From Lithospermum erythrorhizon (Eukaryota; Streptophyta; Magnoliopsida; Boraginales; Boraginaceae): DNA of 64,000 nucleotides. Position numbers and translations under genes: made by a program. Location of the stretch: assembly GCA_019722365.1 (NCBI GenBank), contig JADFUC010002372.1, forward strand, positions 744,001 to 808,000. Reading direction: 5' to 3'. Positions 11,372 to 30,113 of this stretch are shown here, one piece after another (within the stretch, counting starts at the first letter, position 1; every line of letters begins with the position of its first letter). Under the pieces are notes generated by a model. It had not been told where the DNA came from, searched no databases, and was given only the letters and a program-made list of their open reading frames with translations.

Positions 11372-14300
11372 CATTTGAATCATAATTAATTACTCTATAT
11401 GTAATGTTTCCTTCAATTTAATTTGTTCCGGTTTATTGTTTTAATAAGGAATTTATTATTAAAAAATAGAAATTGGGTCAATTAAACTCCTTAGCTAGGT
11501 CGGTTAATCTGGGCTAACAATAAATCTCATTGTATAGAGAAATTGAACCTCGTCTTAAATTAACTAAATTTGATGAAGTACGTACTGAAATTGTTAAGAT
11601 AAAAGCCGAAAATTTGAATAATCTCATGTGAAGTTTTTTCATGAAAATAATCTATATGTTTATCTTCTTAATTAGTCTATTCAAATAAGAACATAAAAAA
11701 AATTGATTTTACCATTGAGTTAGAGTATCTAAGTTAAATACATCGAAAATACATGGTTGTACTTGGGCATCCCATTCAATACGTACACAACTGTAACATC
11801 TTTACAGCTTGATCACGTCTTACAAGTACATTTGTGACTCCTATGAAATCAAAGAGGTTAGACATTATGAAACTGATCTCCAAATTAATGTTACAACCCA
11901 GCACGCATATGAAGCCACCAAATCTACCACATATTTGCACATGGGGGGCATTTTAATGTCAAATTATTTGAGTACCAAAGATGCATTTTCTTGATATGTC
12001 ATATGTCTATTATCATTCATTCTCTATGTTTACCAATTTAGGCAAATGTCCAGCAATTCCACCAGCCTTGATTACCTTTCTTGGCTCAGTACCAAGTGTA
12101 TGCTGACTGGGCTAAGCATGGCCAACTTGGGCTTCCTAAAATCTCTTTTTGGACACGTAACAATCAAACTAATGAAGCTATATAAACAAAATTTGGTAAT
12201 TGTCACGTCCCACTATAATTGTCCAATAAGAATGTGCTTTATTATAACTCAAAAGACATTGATTGGCTAGCTGCAATTCTGTAAATTAATACTCCTAGGA
12301 AGTCAATACTACTATTGCTTTGCTTTTTCAAAAAGTAGGAAATAAGGAGTATATAAAATTGTGAGATAAGATTCCTCAATTAATGCAACACATTCTCTAA
12401 AGTTGCTTTATTAAACTGCCTAAAGCATACAGTAGTCCAAAATTCTCCAATACAATTACCTGTCTTATATAGTTGATCACCCTATTTAGTCATCGGTTAA
12501 TGCTAATTTTACTAACTCATAGTATTATTATCTAACATGAAATGTCTTGATGTACTAATGTATCACGTTCCATGTCCCATAGATGACTAATCACATACGG
12601 TCTTTCTTCAATTTGTCCGAGCCAAGGTGGTCCATATATTTTCAGGACCTAGTACTAAAATTGAAAATGAAATCCTTAATTATAAAATACTTAATTTTAA
12701 AAGTCTAATAACTAATTATTATTAGTGAAACTTGATATGCAAATAGACAATAACGGCGGCCCAATAAGATCAATATCTGATTTTTTTTTTTAAATTTATG
12801 AAAACTTTTAGTAATAAATTGGTATAATTTATATATTTTAAAGATCAATGTCACGTATGGAGCTAATATATAGTAATACAAAAAATTTTGAGAGGCCCTT
12901 AAAACAGGAACCTTGTGTGATCGCGTCCCTGACCATGCCTAATGACGGATCCTGCTGAAAGCATGTTCAATGTCACATTCTAGTAATTCTTCATTGATTT
13001 AGAATTGAGTTACCCCCAATCATGTTGATAAATAATGGAACATTGATGTACGAGTTCAAGGGATATTCAAGTCAAGAATATCCACTACTTCCATTTAGCC
13101 TAACATTAAATCATCTTGCGTTTGAAAAACTAAAACCGCAATGGAGAAAATGATATACTTGGGTGATGGTCACAAAGGCACTAGTAAATTATGGCATGAT
13201 TACTGTTAGATTTGGGATGATTTTGAGTCAAATTAATTAAAGAGCCTATAATGTGAAAGTGCATAATTCATTACCAAACGGATCTTTGTTGTAGGAAAAG
13301 TGGGCAGATTTTCTTGCCATTTAGAAAGCAATGAGAGTCTCCACAAAATAATTGAATTGGATCAATTGACAAATTAAACTCCCCCACACCATTAAAGTCA
13401 AGCTTGCACCCCCACCACAAATTCATCGTGCACCTCCAATCAAGTCAACGATTCTTTAGAAAGTATGTGCTCCCAATCCTCTATTTTCTCTTGATAATTT
13501 CTTTTGTGCGATTACATTTCATATTTTTTATACTTCATGTATTATATAATTATGTTATCAGTCTATCACATGATGTCGATAAAATATGATATACAAATAT
13601 ATATATAATTAAGGTAATGGGCACATGCATAAGAAAGCATCAAGAGGAATTAGCGGATTTGAAATCGAAATTGTGATGTATGTGATACCATATTATACAC
13701 TTAAAGTTTGGTGTTTCAGAACTTATTTTTGTTGGTGATGATGAAACACTTAAGTACTTGAGCTTAATTGAAAATTGGACCGAGCGATTTAATTTGTATG
13801 AATTTTTTAACTGAGTACATCAGCAATTCAGCACATGTTCAGCTACATTTATTACATTACACAGTACTCCGAATAGTTTACTCACTGGTGCCATAAACAC
13901 ATTTCAAACCGTGTCCATTTTTAGTGTAAAATTATTATTTTAGCCCCCTATTTGTAAATGTAGTGTTTGAGGAAATTTCATTAGAGGCAAAATAGTTATT
14001 TTCATACTTTTTAACATGATTTGGGTGTGCTTTTAGTCCCACTCTATTTTACTCCGTATATATTAATAATGTATATGTATTGTATTTTGAGGTTTGCATA
14101 ACACTTCAAAAAAATTCTATGGTAGTGATTTACTTTAAAAACTAAACATTCAAACTTTAATTTTTTCTACCTTAATGATATTTATAAATACCAAATATTC
14201 TATCATTACTTGTAATGATGAGGTTCCATATTAAAGTCATATTACAAGGGACAAATTTTTTTTAAAAAACTTTTATTTCATACTAAAAAAAATTAATCAC

Positions 14301-15192
14301 CATCAATCTTTTCTTACATAAATATATACATCACCATTGATTAAAACAAAAGTGAATACTAAATTTAAATTTTTGATATCAACATTTATATTTTCATTAC
14401 TTAATTAAAAAAAAGGAACTATTTAGGTGTTTTTTCAAAATAATAAAATTACAATTTTCTTATGAATATATAGCTTGGAGCCTTGGACAACACTTCTTTC
14501 TCGAAGTGATGTCTAAGTATTGTTTCACTTGAATAGCGCTTTTTGTTTAGAGACGAACAAAAGGTTGAGAAGTACGTTTAAGTTGAAACTAACGTGGTCA
14601 AGCCCTATTTTCAATACAAAAGTGTACATGATACCCATTTGTATGCCTTGTATACTTTTTGTAGCTTTGTGCAATTATCTTGGAAATAATCTCACCCATT
14701 TCTAGTCCTAAGATATTAATATGCTTAATACATACTCCATAATACAATACTCCCTTTATACTCAAGTGTTTTCTTTGATCCTTCTATATATACTCCGTAT
14801 TATATAGTGTATTTATCGCATTTTTTTCTTCTGCTGGTATTTCTTTTTCATTTTGGTAGCAATCAATCATGTGAAGTTATGCTGAAATAGTTTAAGTTGG
14901 GAACAGCCAAGTTGCTAATAATAAATAAGGAAAAGAAAAAAGAAGACCACAAAAAATGTTTTGTAATAACAAAGCACCTTTCTGATTAATAAACTTTTTT
15001 TTTGTACAAAATAGATATGAATGGTTTATGTTATCCTCCTCCTTTAAATTTTAATCTATCTTTCATAGCACAATCTTGATAAGATCTTAGATGTCTTAAT
15101 TATATCATGGGTTGACTTGTATTATTAGTACTAATATAAAAAATTATATGTTAACATATGTCGTACAAGCACTACTCAATAAACTATTTATA
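11372..15192. other. Intergenic, no gene recognised
   Basis: AT-rich spacer. An open frame at 12046-12270 has no recognisable family. Around 12880-12960 the sequence (AGAGGCCCTTAAAACAG ... TAATGACGGATCCTG) resembles the ends of non-autonomous hAT-like elements, but I could not find a matching second terminus. Stowaway-type TACTCCGTA motifs occur at 14050 and 14791. Confidence 0.4.
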
Positions 15193-15421
15193 TACTATCC
15201 TTCATTTAAAAACGAATGTCAAATTTTTATTTTTGAGTTTTTAAATATTAAATTAAATGTATTTTAATACATTGTAGTAATATTTTGTGAAAAATGAATC
15301 AAAATATAGTATTTCAATATATTTTGTTATTAATAAGTGTTAATTACATCAAAATTTATTAATTAAGACTAATAAAATTTAAGTTTGACCATTGATGAAG
15401 CCATTAGCCATGAAGGTAGTA
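15193..15421. repeat. Probable Stowaway-like MITE
   Basis: The left end TACTATCCTTCATTTAAAAA and the reverse complement of the right end TACTACCTTCATGG share the terminal bases. Both then contain a GTCAAA(C)TT block further in. About 229 bp, AT-rich, non-coding. The inverted repeats are weaker than in the 3381-3639 element. Confidence 0.5.
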
Positions 15422-16809
15422 TTAATTGTATCAATAGTAAACGATATGATTATGGAAGATTGAGGTACTGAAAGTATTTATAAGTTGAAATGAGCGTGCG
15501 GATAGGAGTGTCAATTGTTGTACAATTAATTAATAACGAAAGATGTGACCGTAATTGTTGAATGTATGTGGGGAATCAAATGATGCTCCACATCCATCTT
15601 TGTAAATCACCATTATTCACTAATCTAATTATATTTAAAATAAAATGAAACAAATATAAATTATTTTATAATTAGTGTATAAGTACCAACTACCAAATGT
15701 GTACCATTAAACCCAAGAGTGTACCAAATGACAGGCCATAATGCTTGCCCGCCCTATTTACAAATTATAAGCATGCTCAATAGTTCATTACATTAAAAAT
15801 CCAGCCCAAACTAATGCTGATATATAGTGTTTGGGCCAAGAAGGACGGCTCTTTTCAATAAGACCAAACTTCTCAACTTGATCTCGAGGAGATATTTTAT
15901 TAAGTTGTATAACAGGTAAAATATGTATAAAGCTAACAAATGAATCAGGTTCCAATGGATATCGACTCAATGTACTTTAACGAGTCGGGTAACTAACTGC
16001 TTGTTTCAAAACTTTATCAATATTTTCTACTTGAATCTAACTCTATTATAAGTTGTAATTTGTTCGGTGTTTTGGGATCGACTATCAAATAGGTATTAGG
16101 TTACTTCTTGTGTTAGAGATAACCTATTTTAGAGAGGTGAAATGGGTCGTGTTTTTCCGAGTCTTCTTAAAGAGATAAATCGGACTGGATCAGTCCCTTA
16201 GGACAATAAAAAAAGAAAAACAGTGTATATGCTAATGGCATCTAATTGTTGTTTTTTCGAGTCTGGCATTCGGTATCATTCATTGTTTTTATTTCTTAAC
16301 ATGGGTCTTTCTATATGGGGAATCTTGATGGGTCGTTAGTTTCGGCTTTCGACTGCTTTGCAGTTGTCACATTGCTTTGTAAATTAACAGTGAAGACTGT
16401 AAGAATGAAATGCATTTTTTCTTTAGTTCCGTCTCATTTTTCATCTGTCAATGCGAACGCTATATAAGAATCAATTTTCGAAGTTATGGATAAATTATAC
16501 AGAGTAGCTTTTTGAAAATTTGTATCGAGTTTTCCTCCAGTTTCACGCTTCAAACAAACACATTATAGCAAGATCAAACAATCAGCTCTGATGCATAAAT
16601 GCATAATCTAAAGAGTACGGCAACGACACTAAGATGTGACATTTACCAACTACAAGAAGCATATTTAAACAGGGAGTAAAGCACAACATAAGAAGAAAGT
16701 TGCATAAAATTAAAATTAGATGTCATCATGAATAAATAAGAATGAGAGCAGTATTTGTAATGGTTCTTGGGACAAAGTTGCGATGCTACAATGGATGAAT
16801 GCGAAACAG
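15422..16809. other. Spacer downstream of the cytochrome b5-like gene
   Basis: No exon is recognised. The right-hand part (about 16550-16809) is probably the 3' UTR and downstream flank of the minus-strand cytochrome b5-like gene. A 60-codon frame at 15788-15970 is not identifiable. Confidence 0.4.
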
Positions 16810-18743
16810 TCACTTCTCAAGATCTCCGATGTGGAAGTCTTCGATGAGCTGAAATACTCCACCACCATGTTGTGGCCCGTAATTTAAGACAAATAAGCAA
16901 AATTAAGTTAGGCTTAGGGAGGATGGCGCCCGCAAATTCAGCAAGTTGAACTTTCCCTCTTTGGGGCAAGAATATTTCAGTACACCAATTCCTAGTCGCA
17001 ATACTAGAAAGTGATTGTGGTGGACTGATGGAATTTTAATAAAACCCATCCAGTTGTGTCCATCACTTATGTCTGAGATTGCATCTCCACCCGGATGTTC
17101 TTCTACATACGATGTTACATCATATACCTATAATATTTAAATATGAAAGGAGAGATAAGGCAAGAGAATTTAAAAATAAGTAAATAAAAAGGATGGTCAT
17201 AGTTAGTTAAAGAAACAACTAATCACCTTGTCTTTGATGATAAGCCAACAATCAGTCCTCGTGTTGTGCAATGAAACTTCCTCTTTTGAGTATATTTTTA
17301 ATGTCTTAGTCTGAAAGAGAAGACAAGAGAAGATTAACAACGTCATATCGAGGGAAATCATGTATCAATTCTATCATTCATATCAAAACACCAGAGATCC
17401 AGAAGCAGCTAATAACATCAACCTAAATCTACCTTTTGGGAGTAGAAAGAAGTTAGGATATATGTATTTTTGGAACATGCAAATTTTGAAGCTTGCAAGG
17501 ATTTTGTAGTTCAGAAAATAGTCTTCATGATAACATCCTAGCAGAAACATAGGGTTGCTCATAAAGATTTGATATCTCATGTATCCATACAGCTTAATTG
17601 TCGGTCATGTCTCTCCTCAAGTATATGTGTCTAGGGCTTTGATAGTCTTCACTTCATTCTTCAGCCTACCAACAAATTTACAAGATGGATTTCACTTGAC
17701 TGTTTCCGGTTCCATTGCGTGTGCCGGATCTTTGAAAGAAGTCAATAGCAAAATAAAGATATGCATTAACTTAAACGAACTTCAATATTATTTAATAATT
17801 TTGAATTTTAATTTATTCTATGTCCCTGCGAAATACTACACCCCCTTTTCTTGTGTCGAAAGAGTTTTGTAAATCTAGATCAGCTAATTGTTCTCGTCAT
17901 GACTTTGTGTATCCTAATGAGTGGCTTTATTAGTTACCTCTGTACATGACCGAACAATCCCAATCAGTCCGTTCTAATTTTATATTCAACGGGAGCTACA
18001 ACTACTATATTTTAAAATCATTCGCTACAAATTCTATCTTTTTAACTCCACGAATCCATGTTAACATTACAACTACTACCAACTAAATTTCTGTCCGAGA
18101 ACAGATAAATGGAATCCTTTAAATACTGATCTATAGGTGTCGAGCTGGATAGCATATCAAACATTCTTCAATTATATATAGTATTGAACTTAGAATCTTC
18201 TCAGAACTTGCAATTTTTAACTCATTAAAATTAATTTGTTAACCACTTGATGTACTTATAACTTACTCCGTATAAGTTAGTCATTTATGTTTTGGTATCT
18301 GCTTTGAGAACTAATGTATTTACCTAACAATTTTATCACTGAAACATACGTGTCTGCTAACGTAAGCTCAAATGACAAGAAAATCGATCGGCTCAACATA
18401 CAATAGATTTCATGTACAGCAGACAAAAGCTTCCAAAGTAACATATTGAAAAACTCAAATATTGGTAGCAAGGTTGCAGTAAGAATACCTTCTTGCTAGC
18501 ATTTAATTCCTTGTTTTTCTCTTCATCTGCATCGCACAAATTAAAATTAGTCTGAAATTTCAATAAAGATCGACATACCAAGGTTCCCTGGAGTAATTAT
18601 ATAATCTGTACTTCGTATAAATACTGAAGTATATGCAATATAAACAAAACAAACTAAAACTTACTAGAACTTCGGAGGAGGGGGACTATGATTAAGACAG
18701 CTAATAAGAGTCCCAAGACAAATGTCATTAGTAAGACATCCAT
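16810..18743 (-). CDS. Cytochrome b5-like heme-binding protein (CB5LP-like), 3' end abnormal
   Basis: Exons (minus strand) are 18743-18665, 18526-18489, 17310-17227 and one starting at 17127; all three junctions are GT-AG and in frame. The protein starts MDVLLMTFVLGLLLAVLIIV, a single N-terminal membrane anchor. It continues with a charged linker and a cytochrome b5 domain: TLKIYSKEEVSLHN, TDCWLIIKDKVYDVTSYVEE and the heme motif HPGGDAI (His about residue 78). Order and spacing resemble Arabidopsis CB5LP (At1g60660). After HPGGDAI the sequence SDISDGHNWMGF aligns only loosely with the usual HAGDD(S)TEGF. Unspliced, the frame stops at 16903-16905. The expected C-terminus (GPQHGGGVFQLIEDFHIGDL, stop at 16810-16812) lies about 150 bases further on in another frame, with no AG acceptor in the roughly 30 bases before it. 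Either an unusual junction or a decaying gene. Confidence 0.7.
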
Positions 18744-21069
18744 TGGCCACTGTTATTAATTGAACTCCCTTAGCTGTCGACATTGATAACCAACTTCATC
18801 AGCAAAATGTATATATTGATTATATTCAGAAATGTAGATCTGACTGTTAGATATCTAACATAATTGCAATAAAGAATCATTGGAAAAATTACTCCATACC
18901 TAGTCTACAAATTTATCAATATGCCATAATCCGCCTAAGCAAGGGAAGGGGGATAGTATGCAGCCTTACCACTGTAATAAGAGGGAAATTGTTTCCGAAT
19001 TGACCCAAGAATAAATCGCAAATAGTATCTACTACTCCACAATAGATAAGAAGCGTAGATAATGTAATGAGCCATTTTGATTTATTCCATTATATACAAA
19101 AGCCAGAGAAATTTCTAGTTAGCTAAAAAATATGAACTTTCGAAATTTGTTTTACCATCATCCTATTAAAATGAACCTAATGAACTTACTCATTCCAAGC
19201 CAAACCCATCTCGATTGTCCAAGTATCCACCTAATTGAACTAAACATCTATCTAAGCTTAAATGCTCTTTTGAAGTTGTGCCAAACCAATCCTAATACAC
19301 TAGACACTCTTTAAATTATAATTGATAAATTAATAAACTCTCTAAAATAATAATAAAATTCGAACCCGACATTAATAAATTCTTTAAATTAATAATGTAA
19401 GCACAATACTATAACTTTAAGATCTTTTACACTCTTAATCATATATGAACTTTAAATTTGAATCAGAAATGCAACCCTCTACAAATTAAATAAAAAAACT
19501 AGCAAGATTGGATTTTTATACTTGTGCACCTCAATTTCTTCATAACCCAGTATTCTTTTAGTTAATTTGTCATCTTGGTATTCTTCTTTTTCTTCATATT
19601 AATCACATCTAGAGCTGATTTTTGTTTTCATACACTCAAATTTCGCTAGCAATTAATAAAGTATAATATTTTAAACATGCATTGATGCTTAAGAAGTAAT
19701 TAAATTCAGACTTAACATAAATATGATTCAGAAAAATAATTATTGCCAAAAAATGGAAGTTAAGGTACCTGTAAATTTGTTGATATTCCCTCCCTTCTCA
19801 AGTTTGAAGATTGCCAAAAAAGATTGGTTATAACAAGAAGCACGTCTATTCGTCCGAAAAAGTTCGACTCGAAAATTCGAATCCTAATTCTGTGTAATGC
19901 AAATCAAGTCAAAGACTTTCAATATATGAAATTTATTTTGTTTTGAATAAGTGAATGGTGTTCTAAATTGTGATTATATTGTGAATGTAATTTGTTTTTG
20001 TTTTGTTGTGATTATATATGGCCAGCATGACAATTTATGATCAAATGAAACACGAGTTGAGTCGAGTAATTAATTATTTCTTGTTAAATGGGGTTACGGT
20101 TGAAACAAGTTTTTCTATTCAAATTTTTGTTTCGAGCTAATAAAATCTCATTTTGAAGATTGAACGATAAATTGAATGAAATCGAACTCATTATTCATCA
20201 ACAGGCCTATTTATTAAACAGGATTAACCCAACAAAGTGGGTGAAAACTATTTCCAAAATACATGGCCTCGGAAATTACTTGTATGCCCTCGTCGAAATG
20301 CACATAACCGGATGGTGCACCCAGTCAAGTATAGACATAAGGATAAAATGGGTATGGACGTGTGCTTTATATCATTTGTACCTTGAAAATATATTTACTA
20401 ATAAGAATATTAGTAGGGTTGAATTATTATTATTATTTTTTTTTGTTTAGGTATATATAGAATTGCAATTTGAAGTATTTTTTTTTAGGAGGGAGAATGT
20501 TTTATAAGCCACTCTGTGAATCGGGCTTCGAGGCACCGTATGGAGGCTTGTTGATAATTAAATTTCACATGGTATTTGAAGTATGCTATTAGACAGTCAA
20601 CTTACCCTCAACATTTTGGTATGTAATAAGTTAATTACGTAGTATTATTATTATTATTATTTATAAAATACTACGTACTACGTTTCCAATTTCAGAGTCA
20701 AAACGGATGAAAATGTGATGTTTCCTACTTCTTTAATGGGTGAAGATTATTTGTACTCTAAATTGGATTGTAATATGCAGAAAGTAGAATAGAACAGAGA
20801 GATTCAAGGGAGACTTTAAAAAAAAAATGAATATTTAATTTTACAGTGTTTAAACATTTTATTTCCAAATTACCAAAAGCACTTGATTATATCACACGAA
20901 CATAATTTGATATAACATCTTGCCGCATTCAACAATGAGTTACATCTTGGAAAGGAAATAATAACTGGAAAAATTCTGACTAAAAATTATATCTTGAAAA
21001 GCCAAACTGAACTGGAATAAGGCGGACATAAGAAGCTCTCAATCTCTACAATTACATATGAGTGATTGA
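18744..21069. other. Intergenic between the CB5-like gene and NADP-ME
   Basis: The left part (18744 to about 19000) should hold the promoter of the minus-strand cytochrome b5-like gene. The right 100-200 bases probably hold the NADP-ME 3' UTR. In between is AT-rich sequence with (ATT)n at 20643-20662 and open frames (19132-19314, 20160-20450) without recognisable motifs. Confidence 0.45.
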
Positions 21070-25728
<4,659 letters not shown>

Positions 25729-25812
25729 TTTCTTTATTTGTTTCTTTTCTTGATTTCCACTTACCAATCAAATTACAAAAAAGTTGTGTTTTTAACTTGA
25801 CCCCTTATCTCC

Positions 25813-25835
25813 TATATATAATATAGATATTTATA
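25813..25835 (-). promoter_or_regulatory. Candidate TATA box of NADP-ME
   Basis: On the minus strand TATAAATA (25835-25828) and TATATATA (25820-25813) lie about 85-110 bases upstream of the NADP-ME start codon. Either could be the TATA element; transcript ends are needed to choose. Confidence 0.4.
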
Positions 25836-26272
25836 TGCACACCAACCACAAGAAAAGTCTTCAGTGATCAACGTGCCCCACTAGCTACTTTGAAATTATA
25901 TCTTACAGGCTGCTGATTCTTCTTTTCTTGATTTCACATGTCAAAATTCATTGAAATAGTATTTAAGTAAGTCCTTGTCTAGTTGTTATACATTACATGC
26001 TGCCACCATTAAAAAAAAATTGTAAACATTCACTTTCAACGATCAAAATTAACAAACATAAACAAAATAATACTATTATTATGCTAATATTAAAAATATT
26101 AACACTAGTGTATCAAATAGTATACAATATATACATAAACTTTTTAATATGAATTTTGAAAAGCCGGTTATCGAAATAAAAAATTGGATAATCTTTTTAG
26201 GACGGAACGTGTAATTTTTTATGTTGAAAGCATAACGGTCGCCGAGGTGATTGTCGTATTTTTTATGTTGTG

Positions 26273-26525
26273 TACTCCCTCAATCAAATTATTTATCGTT
26301 TTTGAAATCGAGAGAAAAAGTTTTTATTTATCAATTATTAGTATTTATTATTGTAATAAATATAAAAGTTTATATAGTTAGATTCGTCTTTAAAAAGTAT
26401 TTTCGTAATAAAATATTTTAAATAATATTATTTCTTTATTATTTTTGAAATTATAGTTAAGAGCTGAGTGATAGTCAGCTCGCGCCGTTTAAAAAAAAAG
26501 CAATCGTTACGGATTGGAGATAGTA
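26273..26525. repeat. Stowaway-like MITE
   Basis: The left terminus TACTCCCTCAATCAAATTAT and the reverse complement of the right terminus TACTATCTCCAATCCGTAAC are imperfect inverted repeats. Internally it carries TTTATATAGTTAGATTCGTC, shared with the elements at 48400-48633 (same strand) and, in inverted orientation, 29150-29362, so the three are copies of one family. Confidence 0.65.
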
Positions 26526-29149
26526 TAGTGTAAAGGGTGGTAAGTGTTGTGCACTAACTATTTTTTTATATATATAGTTATGATTATAAGAATTTCAATC
26601 ACCCCGTCTGTTCAATCACAATTTGAATCGTTAAGCAATGAATCGAGATCTTCATTTCAGCGGTAAAAGTATTTTAATAATGTAAGTAATGCATGGTACA
26701 TGTCATATTCCACATCATTGACACTATTCTTTATCCATATTCGATGGCTATAAGTTAATGGACATTATGATCAGTTTATATATTATATATTTTTAACTGA
26801 TTATTTTAATTGAAACATAAATATATCTGAATAAATCTTTAAGCGATTCTTCTTTAATTATAATATTAAAAAATTAAAAAAATTAATATTGTGAAAAGTA
26901 TTTTAAAAATAAAAATTCATTATATAAATTTAAATTTTTTAGAATAATTAATAGTTAAAATATAATTTGAAAAAATTCAGCTTGATAAATTAAAATTGGA
27001 TTGGATTGAGTATAATGCATTAACAAATAACAACAATCAATCATTCAAGCTGAGTCAGACCCAGCAAAAAAAAGATTCATTTATTTATTAGACTAGATGC
27101 AATAATGGAGAACAAATGTGTCGTTTAATAAGTTTGAACGTCGGGAAATATGATGAAAAATTCAACATGTTTAAATGTCGAGTGTGTAAGTTAGGTGTGT
27201 CGGTGTTTTTTCACCTACAAAATTCTTTTTATCTTTTAATGATTTCAGGATATTAAATAATTCAGTTTAATATAAAGTAATCAATATTTAATTGTAATTT
27301 GAGAGATACACAATATCTTAGCTAAGACTAAGTATATGTTAAGGTTTATTTTGTTTGGTATAAATGGTTTGATAAGTAGCATGTACAATTCACAAATTTA
27401 GTTAAAGTATTTATAGATTATAGCTATAACTTTTCATAAATCTTTATTTTATGAGGCTTGTTAAATCTCATTGATATTGTGTTTCAAATAATTCTAGAAC
27501 ATTTTGAAGCATATTCATGCATGCCTTCAACTTTATGGCAATGAAAATTGACTAGGAAATCAAGTTATACCATGTATGTGAATTTATTTATATTTGAACT
27601 TTTAACCTTCTTCTTGTTTTTGGTCATTGATGATGGGCTAATGGTTTTCTACGCAAGTTGTAAACAATGACCTTTAAAGAATTGATCAAATTGCAAAAAA
27701 TAAAAGAAAGAATTGGCTATACCCAAGTTGACAAACATTACGCGGCATTTCGCATCTCCCCCACCTTGCAACCGCCTGCCACTAAAAAGTAAAAACACAA
27801 CGTTTTTTACTATGGTTTATTATATGTTCATCAAAATTAATATTTCTCTACCTCCTTTTAATATATCCTTTTATATCTCCCCGCTTTGAAATTATATATA
27901 ATGTATTGGGTGGATATATCATAGCTATGCGTGATCATCTTTCCAACAACGATTGTCTGATATTTTTAAAGTGGTAGATATGTAAAGTAAGGTAGAAGAT
28001 CGTTTAAAGTATAAAAGATGGAAAAGATCTGCTAAGGGTCTGTGCCTCCTTAGCTTATAAGTCTCCGCATTCGAATATTGTACATCGCATATTGAGAAGA
28101 TCATGAATAGTTATGATGTCATCATACAATGCATAATGCATGAATTTCGAAGCAATTAGGCATGAAAGGATGCATTGAAAATAGTTAAAGTATGAACTCC
28201 AGTGAAAACATTATCTAGTTTGATTTTTCATCATCAAAATTGACAAACTTTATAATTTTAATATTTTGACAATTAGAATAACTTTGATTCAAATTATGAT
28301 GGTACGCTAAATTGCACTAAAACTAACATTTACTATATATTTACCAAATACTCAATAATACATAATGTACATAAAAATAGTTAGAGTTAAAAAATTGAAA
28401 GGTCAACTGATAAATTTATAGAATTTAAATTGTTGTGGGAGGAAAATAATATGATTAGCATCCATATAGTCATATAGATGTCATTTAATGTTATTGTCAA
28501 AGAGTGGACAGTGGACACCAAGGCTAAAAATGACCCCAAAAAAAACACAAAATGTTAATGTTTTGATAGTTTTTATCAACTTGGTCACAAGCTTAGAGGA
28601 TAAAACTGGCATATAGCTTGAAAGGACATCATAAAAATCAGATATCAAAATAATTTTAAGTAATTATAAAAAAAATTGACAAATGACGAGGTGAAATGTC
28701 AAAATACTTTAACTACGGAGTATTAAAATTTAGATCACTATCAATGATGCCTAAAAAATCTTTTCACTTATAAAAAAAAGTAAGTCATCAAACATGTCAT
28801 GCAATTTGGGATAGAAAATGAGTGAAATGAGAGGTCGTGAAATCCGAAAAGCTAAAGAAAAATGATTTGCTTTATGTACCTATTCCTCAAATTTTTTAAT
28901 TATCATCACAATAATTTTAGCGTCGATTAAATCGATTAATAATAAATGACGTTTTACGTATATATACTGCTTATTAATTATTGTATTGATATTAAGCACA
29001 ATACATGCTCATTAAATAGGGCCTTAAAGGAAAAAAGCCGTGAATATTGCGTTGAAATTAAAAATGACGAAGTATTTTTGAAACGATTTTTTTTTTCTTT
29101 AGAATGGCGGTAAAAAAGTGGAGGAAATACGGAATATATAATAAAATGA

Positions 29150-29362
29150 TATTCTGCGTCAAAATGATTTATCGTTTTGAGAAAAAATAAGATGAAGCTT
29201 TGTGTCAATCTTTCTTTAAATTTTAAAGCAAGCTTTAACTTACCCAAACAAATCTAACTACATAAATTTTATATTTATTAGAATAATAAATAATTAATAA
29301 TTGATGAATTGAAAACTTTCTTGATTTTTTAAAACTACAATTAATTTGGAGTGGAGGGAGTA
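29150..29362. repeat. Stowaway-like MITE, same family as 26273-26525
   Basis: The right end reads, in reverse complement, TACTCCCTCCACTCCAAATT; the left end TATTCTGCGTCAAAATGATT is its diverged inverted copy. It carries CAAATCTAACTACATAAA, the reverse complement of the internal block of the 26273 element. About 213 bp, non-coding. Confidence 0.6.
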
Positions 29363-30113
29363 ATCAACAAAAGCCAATCCTTAATTCACGATGGATGAGG
29401 AGGAGAGCCCACCATCATCATTAATCAATGTTTCATTTTCGTTGTCCCCTTAGGAGATTAAATTATTTACTGGTGGAGCTTTATCAGTTGTCACCAATCA
29501 CTATAGACTATATGGTACAAGAAATATCAGTATCACATAATAATGTTAGCTAAGCAGATCAAGATAAGATTAACAAATATCAGTCTACATAAATGAATTC
29601 TAGGAGTTCTAGTGATCACGGGTATGTAAAACACCACTAATTAAGTAGTACTCCGTATTTGTGAAGAATACCAACCTTGTAAAATATATTTCTCTTCTTA
29701 TTGTAATACTTGTTCCATTTACAATAAGTTGCAGTCACCCCTAGAACTAGCACATGAAATAATAAACGGGTGGGTATACATATTTTCCAGTAATTTTACA
29801 GGATGAAGACTTATCAAACATTCCTAAGAAATAATAACCACCCAACATCAATCCTTATGCACTATCATTGTTGTTATTTTTCTTCTTCCAAGACTTGAGT
29901 GTCATTGGCGGTCACAATCATCTACTGCCGTTGGAGAGATCAGTGCCGAGCCAAATCCACGAGAAGAACAATGATATTTAATGCATTCTGGATTCACAGA
30001 GGCAGTTGAATCCTCAATTAGTCAAGATAATGTAAACTTCCCCATCACGAGCATAGACATCGCCCTTACATGTATACGCTGGATCGATATAAATGGCGTA
30101 GCAGGACGAGTTC

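Larger units (their letters stand above)
25836..30113. other. Intergenic between NADP-ME and golgin genes
   Basis: About 4.3 kb of AT-rich spacer holding two Stowaway-like MITEs (listed separately) and no recognisable gene. The last 200-300 bases before 30114 are likely the golgin 3' UTR. TACGGAGTA motifs occur at 28714 and 29649. Confidence 0.5.

Noticed and set aside
12880..12965. hAT-like terminus (AATGACGGATCCTG)
   Set aside because: No matching opposite end or duplication could be located.
28020..28100. Possible tRNA or SINE (CATTCGAATATTG box-B-like)
   Set aside because: The box A match is poor and no duplication or tail was seen.
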